NCBI GenBank assembly: GCA_913056375.1
Contig: CAJXNF010000047.1
Span: 1 to 12,258, forward strand
Origin: an uncultured Pseudomonadota bacterium
Lineage (GTDB): Bacteria > SAR324 > NAC60-12
DNA: 12,258 bases
Reading direction: 5' to 3'
The first letter of the stretch is position 1; every line of letters begins with the position of its first letter. The notes beneath the pieces were generated by a model. It worked only from the letters and a program-made list of their open reading frames with translations. It made no database searches and was not told the DNA's origin. Shown here piece by piece: positions 1 through 7,302 of the stretch. Both the position numbers and the translations under genes were made by a program.

Positions 1-602
1 GCCTGGACAGTGGAGAGCACTCCACGATGACTGAGCATCACACCCTTTGGATTACCCGTGGTCCCAGACGTGTACATGATTTCTACAAGAGCACCTGTAT
101 CTGGGTATTGAGCAGGAACAGGGTGTTGCTGACCCATCTTGCGCAAGCTTTCATAGGTCTGTACTTCCGAATTCTCAGAGTCACGTAGCAGCACAACATG
201 CTGCAGTTCTGGAAGAATTTCACCCCGCCAGGTCAGTGCCTCGTGATAGAGTTTTTCAGAAGCGACTAGGAGAACCTTGCAATTCGAGTCGCGGAGGATG
301 TACTGCCATTCTTCCTTGTGTTGCTGAGGATACATTGGCACGTAGACAGCCCCTGCACTGAAAGTCGCATACGCCATCGTCACCCAGGGAATCATGTTAG
401 CTGAAATGACACCCACACGGTCCCCTACTCCTACACCGAGTAAGTCCAGTCCTCCTCGTAACTCAGCAACAGTCTCGGCAAAATCTCGAAATGTCATCCA
501 GTTGTAGTCGCCATCGACTGGGGCTCCATACATCGGCAGATCTGCGTATTCTTCGCAGCAGCGATCCATCATTTCCACAACGTTCTGATACATCAATTCC
601 AT
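1..602 (-). CDS. Acyl-CoA synthetase (AMP-forming ligase), N-terminal part, runs off the window
   Basis: Adenylate-forming enzyme that activates a carboxylic acid to an acyl-AMP and then an acyl-CoA, probably in the cytoplasm or at the inner membrane face. I translated 200 residues up to the window edge. The family's nucleotide-binding P-loop YTSGTTGNPKG lies at residues 177-187, followed by GVMLSH. Earlier segments (GVGVGDRVGVISANM at about 55-69, AGAVYVPMYP at about 83-92) are typical of long-chain fatty acyl-CoA synthetases and related AMP-binding proteins. The start ATG at 602 is chosen because GGGAGGA lies 6 bases upstream. The gene follows the MurG-like gene by 18 bases and so is probably co-transcribed. 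The C-terminal half, which sets substrate specificity and holds the lid lysine, is outside the window, so the substrate is unknown. Family assignment is secure; long-chain specificity is only the likeliest guess. Confidence 0.93.
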   Translation of the reverse strand, partial: MELMYQNVVEMMDRCCEEYADLPMYGAPVDGDYNWMTFRDFAETVAELRGGLDLLGVGVGDRVGVISANMIPWVTMAYATFSAGAVYVPMYPQQHKEEWQYILRDSNCKVLLVASEKLYHEALTWRGEILPELQHVVLLRDSENSEVQTYESLRKMGQQHPVPAQYPDTGALVEIMYTSGTTGNPKGVMLSHRGVLSTVQ

Positions 603-620
603 CTCTTATCCTCCCTGAGA

Positions 621-1697
621 TTAGGATACACGCAGGCCTTGTTGGCGAATTAGACTGGCAAACACGGTAGTGCCTTGCGGTGGCCAGTAGGACTGCATTC
701 GTTGTCCGGTGATACCGGGTTGATAGGTAGACCAAAATTTGGACCACCATTGTGATCCATTTTCAGCCAATTCCTGCTGGTTTAGCAGTGTGATTGCACC
801 AGCTTCAGCCAATGCGGAAGCGTTTAATTCCTGGTGGCTGTTCGGTAGAGGAACAAGGATCACATCCTTGCCTAGAATCGACAACTCACCAAGAATACCA
901 AGTCCTGCACGAGTAATTACAAGCTGACTTCGGGCTAATAGATCCCCCATGCCCTCGTTGACAAATTCATGGGTCTGATAGCGAGGACCATGCGCCAGAT
1001 CGTTTTTACTATCCCGCCCAGTCAGATGAATCACCTGAAATTGTTCCTGCCAAGTCGGCAACAGTGGTTGAATGGCTCTGTTCAAGCCAACGGCACCTTG
1101 TCCTCCACCAGTGATGAGCAAAACTGGCAGGTCAGGATTCAGCTGAAAGCGCTGGTTGGCTCGTTCGGGATCTCCTTGATAAACAGAGTTGCGTACAACA
1201 GGACCGACGTGTTGTCGCTCCGGGATGCGTTGAAAGGCTCTCTCAGAGGCTGGAAAATAATAACCTAGCGCTGAACTGGCAGGAGCCATCAACCGGTTGG
1301 CCAGCCCTGGCAAAACATCCATTTGCAGCAACACTTGGGGGATACCCAATGCTCGGGCTGCATAGGCAACAGGTACGCTGACAAAGCTTCCAGCAGAAAC
1401 CACAACGTGAGGCTTGAACTGCGCTAAGTGCTTTAAGCCAATGATTCCACCAGCTAGAATGCGAAAGGGATCCGTGAAGTTCTGCCAGCTGAAATAGCGG
1501 CGCAACTTGCCAGCCGGGATTGCATAGAAAGGTATGCCTGCCTCTTCCACCATGGCTCGCTCTGGGCCGCTTGTTGTGCCAAGAAACCGAGATTCTGTTG
1601 GGCCCAAAGCTCCTAAGGCTTCATTCACGGCTAAGAGAGGAGTCGTTGGACCGCCTGAGCCTCCTCCTGTAAATAAAACACGCAGGGTTGTTGTCAT
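621..1697 (-). CDS. Divergent MurG-like GT-B glycosyltransferase
   Basis: Two-domain GT-B protein of 358 residues resembling MurG, which transfers GlcNAc from UDP-GlcNAc to lipid I at the cytoplasmic membrane face. The N-terminal glycine loop GGGSGG (11-16) is followed by Pro where MurG has His. The C-terminal domain holds a second glycine motif GGGQGAVGLN (197-206) and the donor-site stretch RAGLGILGE (263-271), then VPLPNSHQELNA. The conserved HEQN-type segment of MurG is LQMD here (124-127), followed by VLPGLANRLMAP. The length is near the usual 350-360. The ATG at 1697 is preferred because it puts the glycine loop at the N-terminus; an upstream start at 1736 would overlap the previous gene's end. 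It starts 8 bases after the binding-protein gene and so is probably translationally coupled to it. MurG is normally in the division and cell-wall cluster, so this may be a paralogue. Family is confident; lipid II synthesis is not. Confidence 0.8.
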   Translation of the reverse strand: MTTTLRVLFTGGGSGGPTTPLLAVNEALGALGPTESRFLGTTSGPERAMVEEAGIPFYAIPAGKLRRYFSWQNFTDPFRILAGGIIGLKHLAQFKPHVVVSAGSFVSVPVAYAARALGIPQVLLQMDVLPGLANRLMAPASSALGYYFPASERAFQRIPERQHVGPVVRNSVYQGDPERANQRFQLNPDLPVLLITGGGQGAVGLNRAIQPLLPTWQEQFQVIHLTGRDSKNDLAHGPRYQTHEFVNEGMGDLLARSQLVITRAGLGILGELSILGKDVILVPLPNSHQELNASALAEAGAITLLNQQELAENGSQWWSKFWSTYQPGITGQRMQSYWPPQGTTVFASLIRQQGLRVS

Positions 1698-1705
1698 GAA
1701 GCGTT

Positions 1706-2863
1706 TCAGTCCATTACGGATTGGACAGTACGCCACTGGCCTTGCTGCACTTCTGCCAGCAATGGTTTTTCAATCCCTTCGTGATCGCTTGGACCAAATT
1801 GTAAAACGGGTCCGCCTAGTTCATCCTGATAGTTGTTCATCGATTCAAGGGCTGAAGTCAGCCTTTCAGAATTCAGTTCTGGTCCAGCCAACTGCAGAGC
1901 GTGTGTTAGAATACGGGCGTAAAAGTAAGCCATCTGCACAGCGTTGTTTGGAGATTCTCCATATTCAGCCTGATATTTTGTAAAGAAATCTTGTGCTGCA
2001 GAAGAAGTTAATGTTTCAGGATATAACATTTCAATAGATGCTGTTGCTAGAAAACCTTCGGCTGCTGTTCCTGCACGATCAATCACGATTTGATCGTAAG
2101 CTGAGACGTTGCCAGCCATTGGTACATCCCATTGTAGAGATTGCCGAGTTTGCAGGATACGGATAGTATCCCCCAAAATGGTTCCCAGTAGAACAACTTC
2201 ACAGTCAGCTTCCCTCAAGCGAAGTAGGGTGTTGAGAAAGTTTGTTTCTGTCGGGCTGTGTGTCTCCACAGCAGTCAGTGACATCCCCAATTCCTGCAAT
2301 CCAGCTTCCACTCCATCCAGCATTTCACGGCCATAGTCCGTATTCTGGTGCATCAAGCAGAAACGCTGCAGTTTTTGTTGGTGAAAGTGGCGAACCAAGG
2401 CTCGTGCCTGATCGAAGTACGATACGCTGGCTGTAAACTTGAGTGGGTGAAACGGTTCCGACATCAGCCGGGCGCTGGTGTATGGAAACAAGTTGGCCAC
2501 ATCGTGCTCTTCCTGTAGTGGCAAGGCAACTTGGTTCATGCTAGTTCCCAAAGCCGCAAGCATGACAAAGACCTGATCGTAAAGTACGAGCTTATTGGCA
2601 GCTTGACGAGCTCTCACAACTTGATATTGATGATCCTCAGCGATCAGTCGTAGTTGGCGTCCATGAATGCCTCCTGCCGCATTGACTTCTGCAAAGTGAA
2701 AACGTAAGGCTCTGACAGCTCCTAGTCCCCAAGTGGCAGCGGGTCCACTCATTGCCGTATGAGTGCCAATGCGAATCTCGTTTGATGTCACACCTTGAGT
2801 TGCCGAAAGAGAACTGGGTAGGCAGCAGAAGCACCCACAGATCAGTAAAACCAGACGAAGCAA
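1706..2863 (-). CDS. LivK/LivJ-type periplasmic substrate-binding protein of an ABC transporter
   Basis: Periplasmic ligand-binding protein (Peripla_BP_6 type, the branched-chain amino acid/amide family) that would deliver substrate to a Liv-type permease. After the signal peptide comes EIRIGTHTAMSGPAATWG, the typical first strand and loop, then NAAGGIHGRQLRLIAEDHQY, a hallmark of the family. A TDYGREMLDGV segment follows at the start of the second lobe. The start is uncertain. I chose the TTG at 2863, which gives 385 residues and places a hydrophobic signal peptide (MLRLVLLICGCFCCLPSSLSA) at the N-terminus, with cleavage likely after SLSA. The open frame extends to 2998, but that would add 45 non-signal residues lying over the upstream gene. 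No clear ribosome site supports the TTG. No permease or ATPase genes are in the window; they may lie beyond the left edge. The family also includes binders of aromatic acids, amides and urea, so the ligand is unknown. Confidence 0.88.
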   Translation of the reverse strand: MLRLVLLICGCFCCLPSSLSATQGVTSNEIRIGTHTAMSGPAATWGLGAVRALRFHFAEVNAAGGIHGRQLRLIAEDHQYQVVRARQAANKLVLYDQVFVMLAALGTSMNQVALPLQEEHDVANLFPYTSARLMSEPFHPLKFTASVSYFDQARALVRHFHQQKLQRFCLMHQNTDYGREMLDGVEAGLQELGMSLTAVETHSPTETNFLNTLLRLREADCEVVLLGTILGDTIRILQTRQSLQWDVPMAGNVSAYDQIVIDRAGTAAEGFLATASIEMLYPETLTSSAAQDFFTKYQAEYGESPNNAVQMAYFYARILTHALQLAGPELNSERLTSALESMNNYQDELGGPVLQFGPSDHEGIEKPLLAEVQQGQWRTVQSVMD

Positions 2864-2879
2864 TCTGCTGTTCGCTCGC

Positions 2880-3320
2880 CTACTCTTTATTAAAATAGCG
2901 TCGGTAGACTGGTTGTCGATAGCGGAACTGCCACCATAAGATTGGCCACAGGATCCATTCAAGCAGTCTGATAGGGGCATGGTACTCAATTGCATCAATG
3001 ATTATTGTTTGGTCTTTCTGCTGTTCCAGCCGGTGTTCATGACGCCAAGAGCGCAGAAAAAAGGGTAGCTGCTGACCTTCATCAACAAAGGCGATTTTCT
3101 CTGTGCTGCTTTGTTGTGAGGTGATCAAGCTGACCCACGATTGCCGTAGAGGCCAAAATCCCAGCTCAAGGTGCACTTCGTCTCCTTGCCGACAACCATC
3201 GAAGCGCAGCAGACGCACCGGTGGAAATGGAGGATTCAATGCTAGGAAGAGATCTTGGTCAAACCTCTCCCAGACCTCGTTGATGGAACAGGAAACCAGG
3301 GTAGAGAAATAGAGACGCAT
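2880..3320 (-). CDS. SRPBCC/START-like ligand-binding protein
   Basis: Small protein of 146 residues that looks like the SRPBCC (Bet v 1/START/polyketide cyclase) fold, whose members bind hydrophobic ligands in a deep cavity. What can be seen is an N-terminal strand and helix (LYFSTLVSCSINEVWERF), alternating beta strands through the middle (VHLELGF, WVSLI), FVDEGQQLPFFLRSWRHEH at about 82-100 and a following DAIEYHAP strand. The C-terminus is a Trp- and Arg-rich helix (LEWILWPILWW), which would suit membrane or lipid contact. The ATG at 3320 is taken as start; TTG 3332 and GTG 3323 are in frame alternatives and a GGAG sits only 2 bases before the ATG. It ends 17 bases before the binding-protein start, so it is probably in the same operon. 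Fold assignment is by pattern only; there is no catalytic motif and no specific function can be given. Confidence 0.65.
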   Translation of the reverse strand: MRLYFSTLVSCSINEVWERFDQDLFLALNPPFPPVRLLRFDGCRQGDEVHLELGFWPLRQSWVSLITSQQSSTEKIAFVDEGQQLPFFLRSWRHEHRLEQQKDQTIIIDAIEYHAPIRLLEWILWPILWWQFRYRQPVYRRYFNKE

Positions 3321-3397
3321 CACTCCGGTCAATCAGGCGTGACGACAAACGGATTACAGAATAGCTGGCCGTTGTGGGAACACAAGGCTTAGTGAGA

Positions 3398-3772
3398 CTA
3401 TCCCTGATTGAGAACGTAGTGCAGAGAAAGTCGGGATTGCTTGAAGAGCTGTTGCCGAAATTCTTGATTGGCTAGTCCTTGGTTACGCAGTTCTTGTGCG
3501 CTTCCTTTCAGGCCTTCAAGATATTCGTGAACCGCAAAGGCTGGAACACGCCTGTTGAGCAATTGTTCTGTGCCTTCATACATGGCAATCAGCATCGACT
3601 GATGCTCTGCAGCTCCCAATACGGGTCGCAACGTCTCAGCTTCCCGCTCAAAGCCGTGCCGTAATGAGCGGATATCTTGCAGGGAGATGGGAGCTACCTC
3701 GGCCGAGGATTTTTGGAAGTCTAGGGTTTCTGCAAAACTTGCAGGGTTCAAACCAGCCACTTTGAAGTCCAT
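3398..3772 (-). CDS. Unrecognised 124-residue helical protein
   Basis: I do not recognise this family. The protein has 124 residues, no signal peptide and no membrane segment. The first 30 residues are polar and probably flexible; from about residue 31 it looks largely alpha-helical and charged (LQDIRSLRHGFEREAETLRP, then LRNQGLANQEFRQQLFKQSR), consistent with a small helical-bundle or adaptor protein. It has no cysteines. The start at 3772 is well supported: an AGGAGGAGG ribosome-binding tract (3777-3785) lies 4 bases upstream, and the extended frame to 3811 would make that tract coding. It is the first gene of the minus-strand run, diverging from rlmE, and is separated from the SRPBCC gene by about 77 bases. 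Coding status is supported by the strong ribosome site and clean reading frame. Confidence 0.7.
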   Translation of the reverse strand: MDFKVAGLNPASFAETLDFQKSSAEVAPISLQDIRSLRHGFEREAETLRPVLGAAEHQSMLIAMYEGTEQLLNRRVPAFAVHEYLEGLKGSAQELRNQGLANQEFRQQLFKQSRLSLHYVLNQG

Positions 3773-3776
3773 GGGG

Positions 3777-3785
3777 CCTCCTCCT
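3777..3785 (-). promoter_or_regulatory. Strong ribosome-binding site deciding the start at 3772
   Basis: On the minus strand this reads AGGAGGAGG, with 4 bases to the ATG (7 bases from the first AGGAGG copy). It supports the 3772 start over the longer open frame to 3811. Confidence 0.75.
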
Positions 3786-3876
3786 GGATAGGACGGTCTT
3801 GTGACGAGCACAAAATTGTTACGTCAAGCGGACTCAAAAGGCAAACGCTAACCCGATCTGGTAGAACTAATCGATC

Positions 3877-4470
3877 ATGAAGAAGGTTCAGGACCATTAT
3901 TTTCACAAGGCCCGCAAAGATGGTTATGTTGCCCGTTCAGCTTATAAACTAGAGGAAATTGACCAGCGTCACCAGTTGCTGAAACGTGGTCAGAAGGTCC
4001 TTGATTTAGGCTGTGCGCCAGGATCTTGGTTACAGTACACGTCAAGTCGTATTGGCGAGAGTGGGCGCTTGCTGGGTATTGATCTACAAGCCGTAGCGAT
4101 CAGCCTGCCGCCACAGGTGGAAGTGCTTCAGGCAGATATCTACGAGCTTGATCGCAGTGGTGCCTGGTGGGAGAGCCCTTTCGATGTCATCCTAAGTGAC
4201 ATGGCTCCCAAGACCACAGGTATTCGCTCTGTCGATGCAGATCGCTCTTATGGACTGAATCAACACGCTTTATGGTTGGCAGAACAACATCTGAGCAAAG
4301 GAGGATGCTTGCTGGTCAAGGCTTTCCAGGGAGCACCCTTCCAGCAGCTTCAACAGGATTTCCGGCAAATGTTTACCGAAGTCAAAATCTGTAAGCCGAA
4401 AAGTTCTCGATCGGAGAGCGTAGAAATATTCTTGTTGGGGAAGAAGAAGCAGGAAAGCCAAGTGGAGTAA
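3877..4470 (+). CDS. rlmE: 23S rRNA (uridine-2'-O)-methyltransferase RlmE (FtsJ/RrmJ)
   Basis: Rossmann-fold SAM-dependent enzyme that methylates the 2'-O of U2552 (E. coli numbering) in the A-loop of 23S rRNA during late assembly of the large subunit. The protein has 197 residues, slightly shorter than E. coli RlmE. The N-terminus HKARKDGYVARSAYKLEEID is diagnostic. The SAM-binding motif VLDLGCAPGSWLQY is at 41-54, and SDMAPKTTG at 107-115. The catalytic K-D-K-E tetrad is visible as K24, D108, K148 and E183. It is a single-gene unit on the plus strand, divergent from the 3398-3772 gene and convergent with atpC 40 bases downstream. No strong ribosome site precedes the ATG, but the N-terminal match fixes the start. 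Heat-shock control, known in E. coli where rlmE precedes ftsH, is not evident; ftsH is not adjacent here. Confidence 0.96.
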   Translation: MKKVQDHYFHKARKDGYVARSAYKLEEIDQRHQLLKRGQKVLDLGCAPGSWLQYTSSRIGESGRLLGIDLQAVAISLPPQVEVLQADIYELDRSGAWWESPFDVILSDMAPKTTGIRSVDADRSYGLNQHALWLAEQHLSKGGCLLVKAFQGAPFQQLQQDFRQMFTEVKICKPKSSRSESVEIFLLGKKKQESQVE

Positions 4471-4474
4471 GGAG

Positions 4475-4500
4475 GGCATCTCCCAGAGCTAGGAGATGCC
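4475..4500. terminator. Hairpin between convergent rlmE and atpC
   Basis: Perfect 9-bp inverted repeat GGCATCTCC/GGAGATGCC with an 8-base loop, located 4 bases after the rlmE stop and 10 bases beyond the atpC stop. It lies exactly where a bidirectional terminator is expected. There is no T-run on either side, so canonical intrinsic termination is doubtful; 3'-end protection or a Rho-trimmed end are alternatives. Confidence 0.5.
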
Positions 4501-4510
4501 TGAAGACGGA

Positions 4511-4954
4511 TTACTTCTGCTGAGAGGCAGATTGACGAGCAATGGCCCAGAGTAACTGGGCTTCGTAAGCAGCAGCACGCTTGCGTTCCACTTCATACTC
4601 CTCTTCTGTTGCCCGCGAAGAGGATTTACTCAGTAGTTGTTTGAGGTGCTCTGCAGCGTCTTTTTCGTCCTGTTCCGCTACCACTACGTCAATTTCTTCA
4701 GCGAAAGCAGCGCGTTCCACCAGCACAGTGACGCGGTTGTTGTCAACTTGAGCATAACCTCCTTGGACCGCTAAGTAGCTTTGTTTTTGTCCAACGAAGT
4801 AGCTCAGAACACCACCATTGAGCATGGTGACGACAGGAATGTGTTGTGGAAGAATTCCCATCTCTCCCATCGAACCGGGCAGAACGACATGGTCTGCTTC
4901 AGTTTCAAGTAGGATTCGGCCGGGTGTGAGCACTTCCAGTTGCAGCTTATCCAT
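4511..4954 (-). CDS. atpC: F-type ATP synthase epsilon subunit
   Basis: Central-stalk subunit of F1 that couples the rotor to the c-ring and can inhibit ATP hydrolysis. Of its 147 residues, 1-85 form the N-terminal beta-sandwich: LQLEVLTPGRILLETEADHVVLPG opens it, followed by GEMGILPQHIP at 30-40 and the LAVQGGYAQV strand at 61-70. Residues 90-147 are a charged two-helix C-terminal domain (AEQDEKDAAEHLKQLL, then a Glu/Arg/Ala-rich helix), so the inhibitory arm is present. It is the last gene of the operon, 27 bases after atpD, with AAAAGG upstream of the ATG. Length and motifs are normal for the family. Confidence 0.96.
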   Translation of the reverse strand: MDKLQLEVLTPGRILLETEADHVVLPGSMGEMGILPQHIPVVTMLNGGVLSYFVGQKQSYLAVQGGYAQVDNNRVTVLVERAAFAEEIDVVVAEQDEKDAAEHLKQLLSKSSSRATEEEYEVERKRAAAYEAQLLWAIARQSASQQK

Positions 4955-4981
4955 GAGGGTGCCTTTTCAAAGAAGTGATCA

Positions 4982-6388
4982 TCAGGCTGCTTCAGCTGCG
5001 GCCATTTTCGAAGCCTTTTCACGGGCTTGCTCAATCGTACCGACCAGATAGAAGGCCTGCTCGGGCATGTCGTCGTGCTTCCCTTCCAGAATTTCCTTAA
5101 ATCCACGGACAGTATCGGCGATATCAACGTACTGACCAGCTGAACCAGTGAAAATCTCTGCTACGAAGAAAGGCTGAGACAAGAAGCGTTGAACCTTGCG
5201 AGCGCGGTTAACAACGGCCTTATCGTCTTCCGAAAGTTCGTCCATCCCCAAAATCGCGATGATGTCCTGCAGGTCCTTATAGCGCTGTAGCAACTGCTGG
5301 ACTCCTCGTGCAGTCTGGTAGTGCTCTTCACCGAGAACATCCGGTGTGAGGATGCGAGAGGTTGAATCCAGAGGGTCAACCGCTGGATAGATGCCCAACT
5401 CGGCAATCGCACGGCTCAAAACGACAGTTGCATCCAAGTGGGAGAAAGTCGTTGCAGGTGCAGGGTCTGTCAAGTCATCTGCAGGTACATAGACCGCCTG
5501 TACGGAGGTAATGGAACCTTTCTTGGTCGAAGTAATCCTCTCCTGCAGGTTCCCCATCTCGGTGGAGAGTGTTGGTTGGTAACCCACCGCTGAGGGAATT
5601 CGACCCAGTAGAGCAGAAACTTCAGAACCGGCCTGAGTGAAGCGGAAAATGTTGTCGACGAACATCAATACGTCGGCTCCCTCAGCATCGCGGAAATTTT
5701 CGGCAATGGTCAGTCCGGTCAGAGCTACTCGTGCACGTGCTCCTGGGGGCTCATTCATCTGGCCATAGACGAGGCTTGTCTTGTCAAGTACTCCAGACTC
5801 CTTCATCTCGTTCCAGAGGTCGTTGCCCTCGCGAGTTCGCTCACCCACACCAGCGAAGACCGAGAAACCACCGTGCTCAGCGGCAATGTTTCTGATCAAC
5901 TCCATGATGACAACCGTCTTGCCTACGCCAGCGCCACCAAACAGTCCAATTTTTCCACCCTTGAGGAAGGGACAGAGTAAATCCAGAACCTTGATGCCGG
6001 TGACCAACATCTCTGCCTTCGTCTCTTGTTCCTCGAAGGCTGGTGGTTCACGGTGAATCGGTAAGAATTCCTTGTTGTTGATTGGACCCATCTCGTCAAC
6101 AGCTTCGCCGGTGACATTGATGATGCGTCCCAGCACTTCACGACCCACAGGTGCTTGAATGGGCTTGCCTGTACTCTTGGCATCCATACCGCGGGCTAGG
6201 CCTTCCGTTGGTCCCATTGAGATACTGCGGACGGTGTTTTCGCCAAGATGCTGCTGAACCTCACAGACTAAAGTTGAGTTGTCTTCAAGGGTGATTTCAA
6301 GAGCAGAGTAGATTTCGGGCAATTCTCCGCTCTCAAACAGCACATCCACAACGGGGCCCATGATCTGGGTGGTCTTACCTATGCTCAT
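4982..6388 (-). CDS. atpD: F-type ATP synthase beta subunit (catalytic)
   Basis: Catalytic subunit, three per F1, making ATP from ADP and phosphate. It has 468 residues, the standard bacterial length. Walker A is GGAGVGKT (151-158). GERTREGND (182-190) carries the catalytic glutamate, E183. Walker B is LMFVDNIFRF (241-250) with D245. The family signature PAVDPLDSTS is at 335-344. The torque-transmitting DELSEED loop is DELSEDD here (383-389), a conservative change. All residues needed for catalysis are present. It lies 42 bases after atpG; AGGA near the start codon serves as ribosome site. It is translated from the same message as the alpha and gamma subunits. Confidence 0.98.
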   Translation of the reverse strand: MSIGKTTQIMGPVVDVLFESGELPEIYSALEITLEDNSTLVCEVQQHLGENTVRSISMGPTEGLARGMDAKSTGKPIQAPVGREVLGRIINVTGEAVDEMGPINNKEFLPIHREPPAFEEQETKAEMLVTGIKVLDLLCPFLKGGKIGLFGGAGVGKTVVIMELIRNIAAEHGGFSVFAGVGERTREGNDLWNEMKESGVLDKTSLVYGQMNEPPGARARVALTGLTIAENFRDAEGADVLMFVDNIFRFTQAGSEVSALLGRIPSAVGYQPTLSTEMGNLQERITSTKKGSITSVQAVYVPADDLTDPAPATTFSHLDATVVLSRAIAELGIYPAVDPLDSTSRILTPDVLGEEHYQTARGVQQLLQRYKDLQDIIAILGMDELSEDDKAVVNRARKVQRFLSQPFFVAEIFTGSAGQYVDIADTVRGFKEILEGKHDDMPEQAFYLVGTIEQAREKASKMAAAEAA

Positions 6389-6430
6389 TTCCTGTCTCTG
6401 GAAGAGGGTCTTCAGTTTCAGCGACTCAGC

Positions 6431-7285
6431 TTACAAGCTTTCAGCACCGCTGATGATTTCAATCAGTTCTTTCGTAATCGCAGCTTGGCGGCTACGGTTG
6501 TAGTAGAGATTCAGCTGCTTGATCATTTCTCCAGCATTCTTAGTGGCGGAGTCCATCGCTGTCATTCGAGCTGCATGTTCTCCGGCCAAGGTGCCTAACC
6601 AAGCGGTATACATTTGATTTTGGATATACTGCTGAACCAAGGGGCCGATGAGCTCTTCGACATCGGGCTCGAAGAGGACTTCCTGTTCCTCGACTTCCTC
6701 AGTATCTTCAAGCGGCCGGATCGGTAGCAGGGTCTGAATGGTTGGTTCTTGAGTCAGAATGCTCTTGTACTCATTGAACACCAAATAAACCCGGTCTAAC
6801 TCTTCCGCAGCAAATCGTGCAGTCAATCCGTCAAGGACAGTGAAGACAATATCCAAATGTTGCTCTGGTCGAGCATCAGGATAATCAGCAGCAATTTGGT
6901 GGTTTGTACGACGGAAAAAGTCTCGCCCCTTTCGTCCCACGATATGCATTTCTGCGCTATCCACTCCTTCTTCATGGAGAGTTCGCGCCAGTAATTTGCA
7001 GAGGTTGGCGTTGAATCCACCACAGAGACCTCGGTCTGAGGTCATCAGTACGACAGCAACACGCTTCCCGTCCTGATCTCGAAAAAGAGGGTTGTCGTCC
7101 GGAGTCAATTTACCAGAGAGGGAGGAAACTACGGTCCTCAACTTTGCTGCATAGGGCCGGGCACGTCGAATCGTGTCTTCGGCGCGGTTCAGCTTAGCAG
7201 CAGAGACCATCTTCATTGCACTGGTGGTCTTCTGCGTCTTTTTGACGCTAGTGATTCGGTTGCGGATTTCTTTGAGGCTGGGCAT
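6431..7285 (-). CDS. atpG: F-type ATP synthase gamma subunit
   Basis: Rotor shaft of F1, one per complex, with N- and C-terminal helices forming the coiled coil inside the alpha3beta3 ring. It has 284 residues. The N-terminus MPSLKEIRNRITSVKKTQKT followed by AMKMVSAAKL is diagnostic. MTSDRGLCGGFN (81-92) is the conserved Rossmann-like core. The C-terminal signature ITKELIEIISGAES is at 270-283. An acidic stretch around residues 193-202 (EDTEEVEEQE) lies in the usual variable region before the last conserved block. The long insertion found in phototroph gamma subunits is not present. It follows atpA by 56 bases, an unusually wide gap for this operon that contains a hairpin. Confidence 0.97.
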   Translation of the reverse strand: MPSLKEIRNRITSVKKTQKTTSAMKMVSAAKLNRAEDTIRRARPYAAKLRTVVSSLSGKLTPDDNPLFRDQDGKRVAVVLMTSDRGLCGGFNANLCKLLARTLHEEGVDSAEMHIVGRKGRDFFRRTNHQIAADYPDARPEQHLDIVFTVLDGLTARFAAEELDRVYLVFNEYKSILTQEPTIQTLLPIRPLEDTEEVEEQEVLFEPDVEELIGPLVQQYIQNQMYTAWLGTLAGEHAARMTAMDSATKNAGEMIKQLNLYYNRSRQAAITKELIEIISGAESL

Positions 7286-7302
7286 CAGATCTCACGTTGA
7301 AG

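Noticed and set aside
1534..1983. 149-codon plus-strand open frame opposite the MurG-like and binding-protein genes
   Set aside because: No family features or ribosome site; crosses two genes whose protein motifs are clear on the other strand.
2864..2998. Longer start for the substrate-binding protein at 2998
   Set aside because: Would add 45 polar residues before the signal peptide and overlap the upstream gene by about 120 bases.
3799..3813. Possible CRP-type site (TGTGA half-site)
   Set aside because: The spacing between TGTG and CACA is 5 bases rather than the 8 of the CRP consensus.
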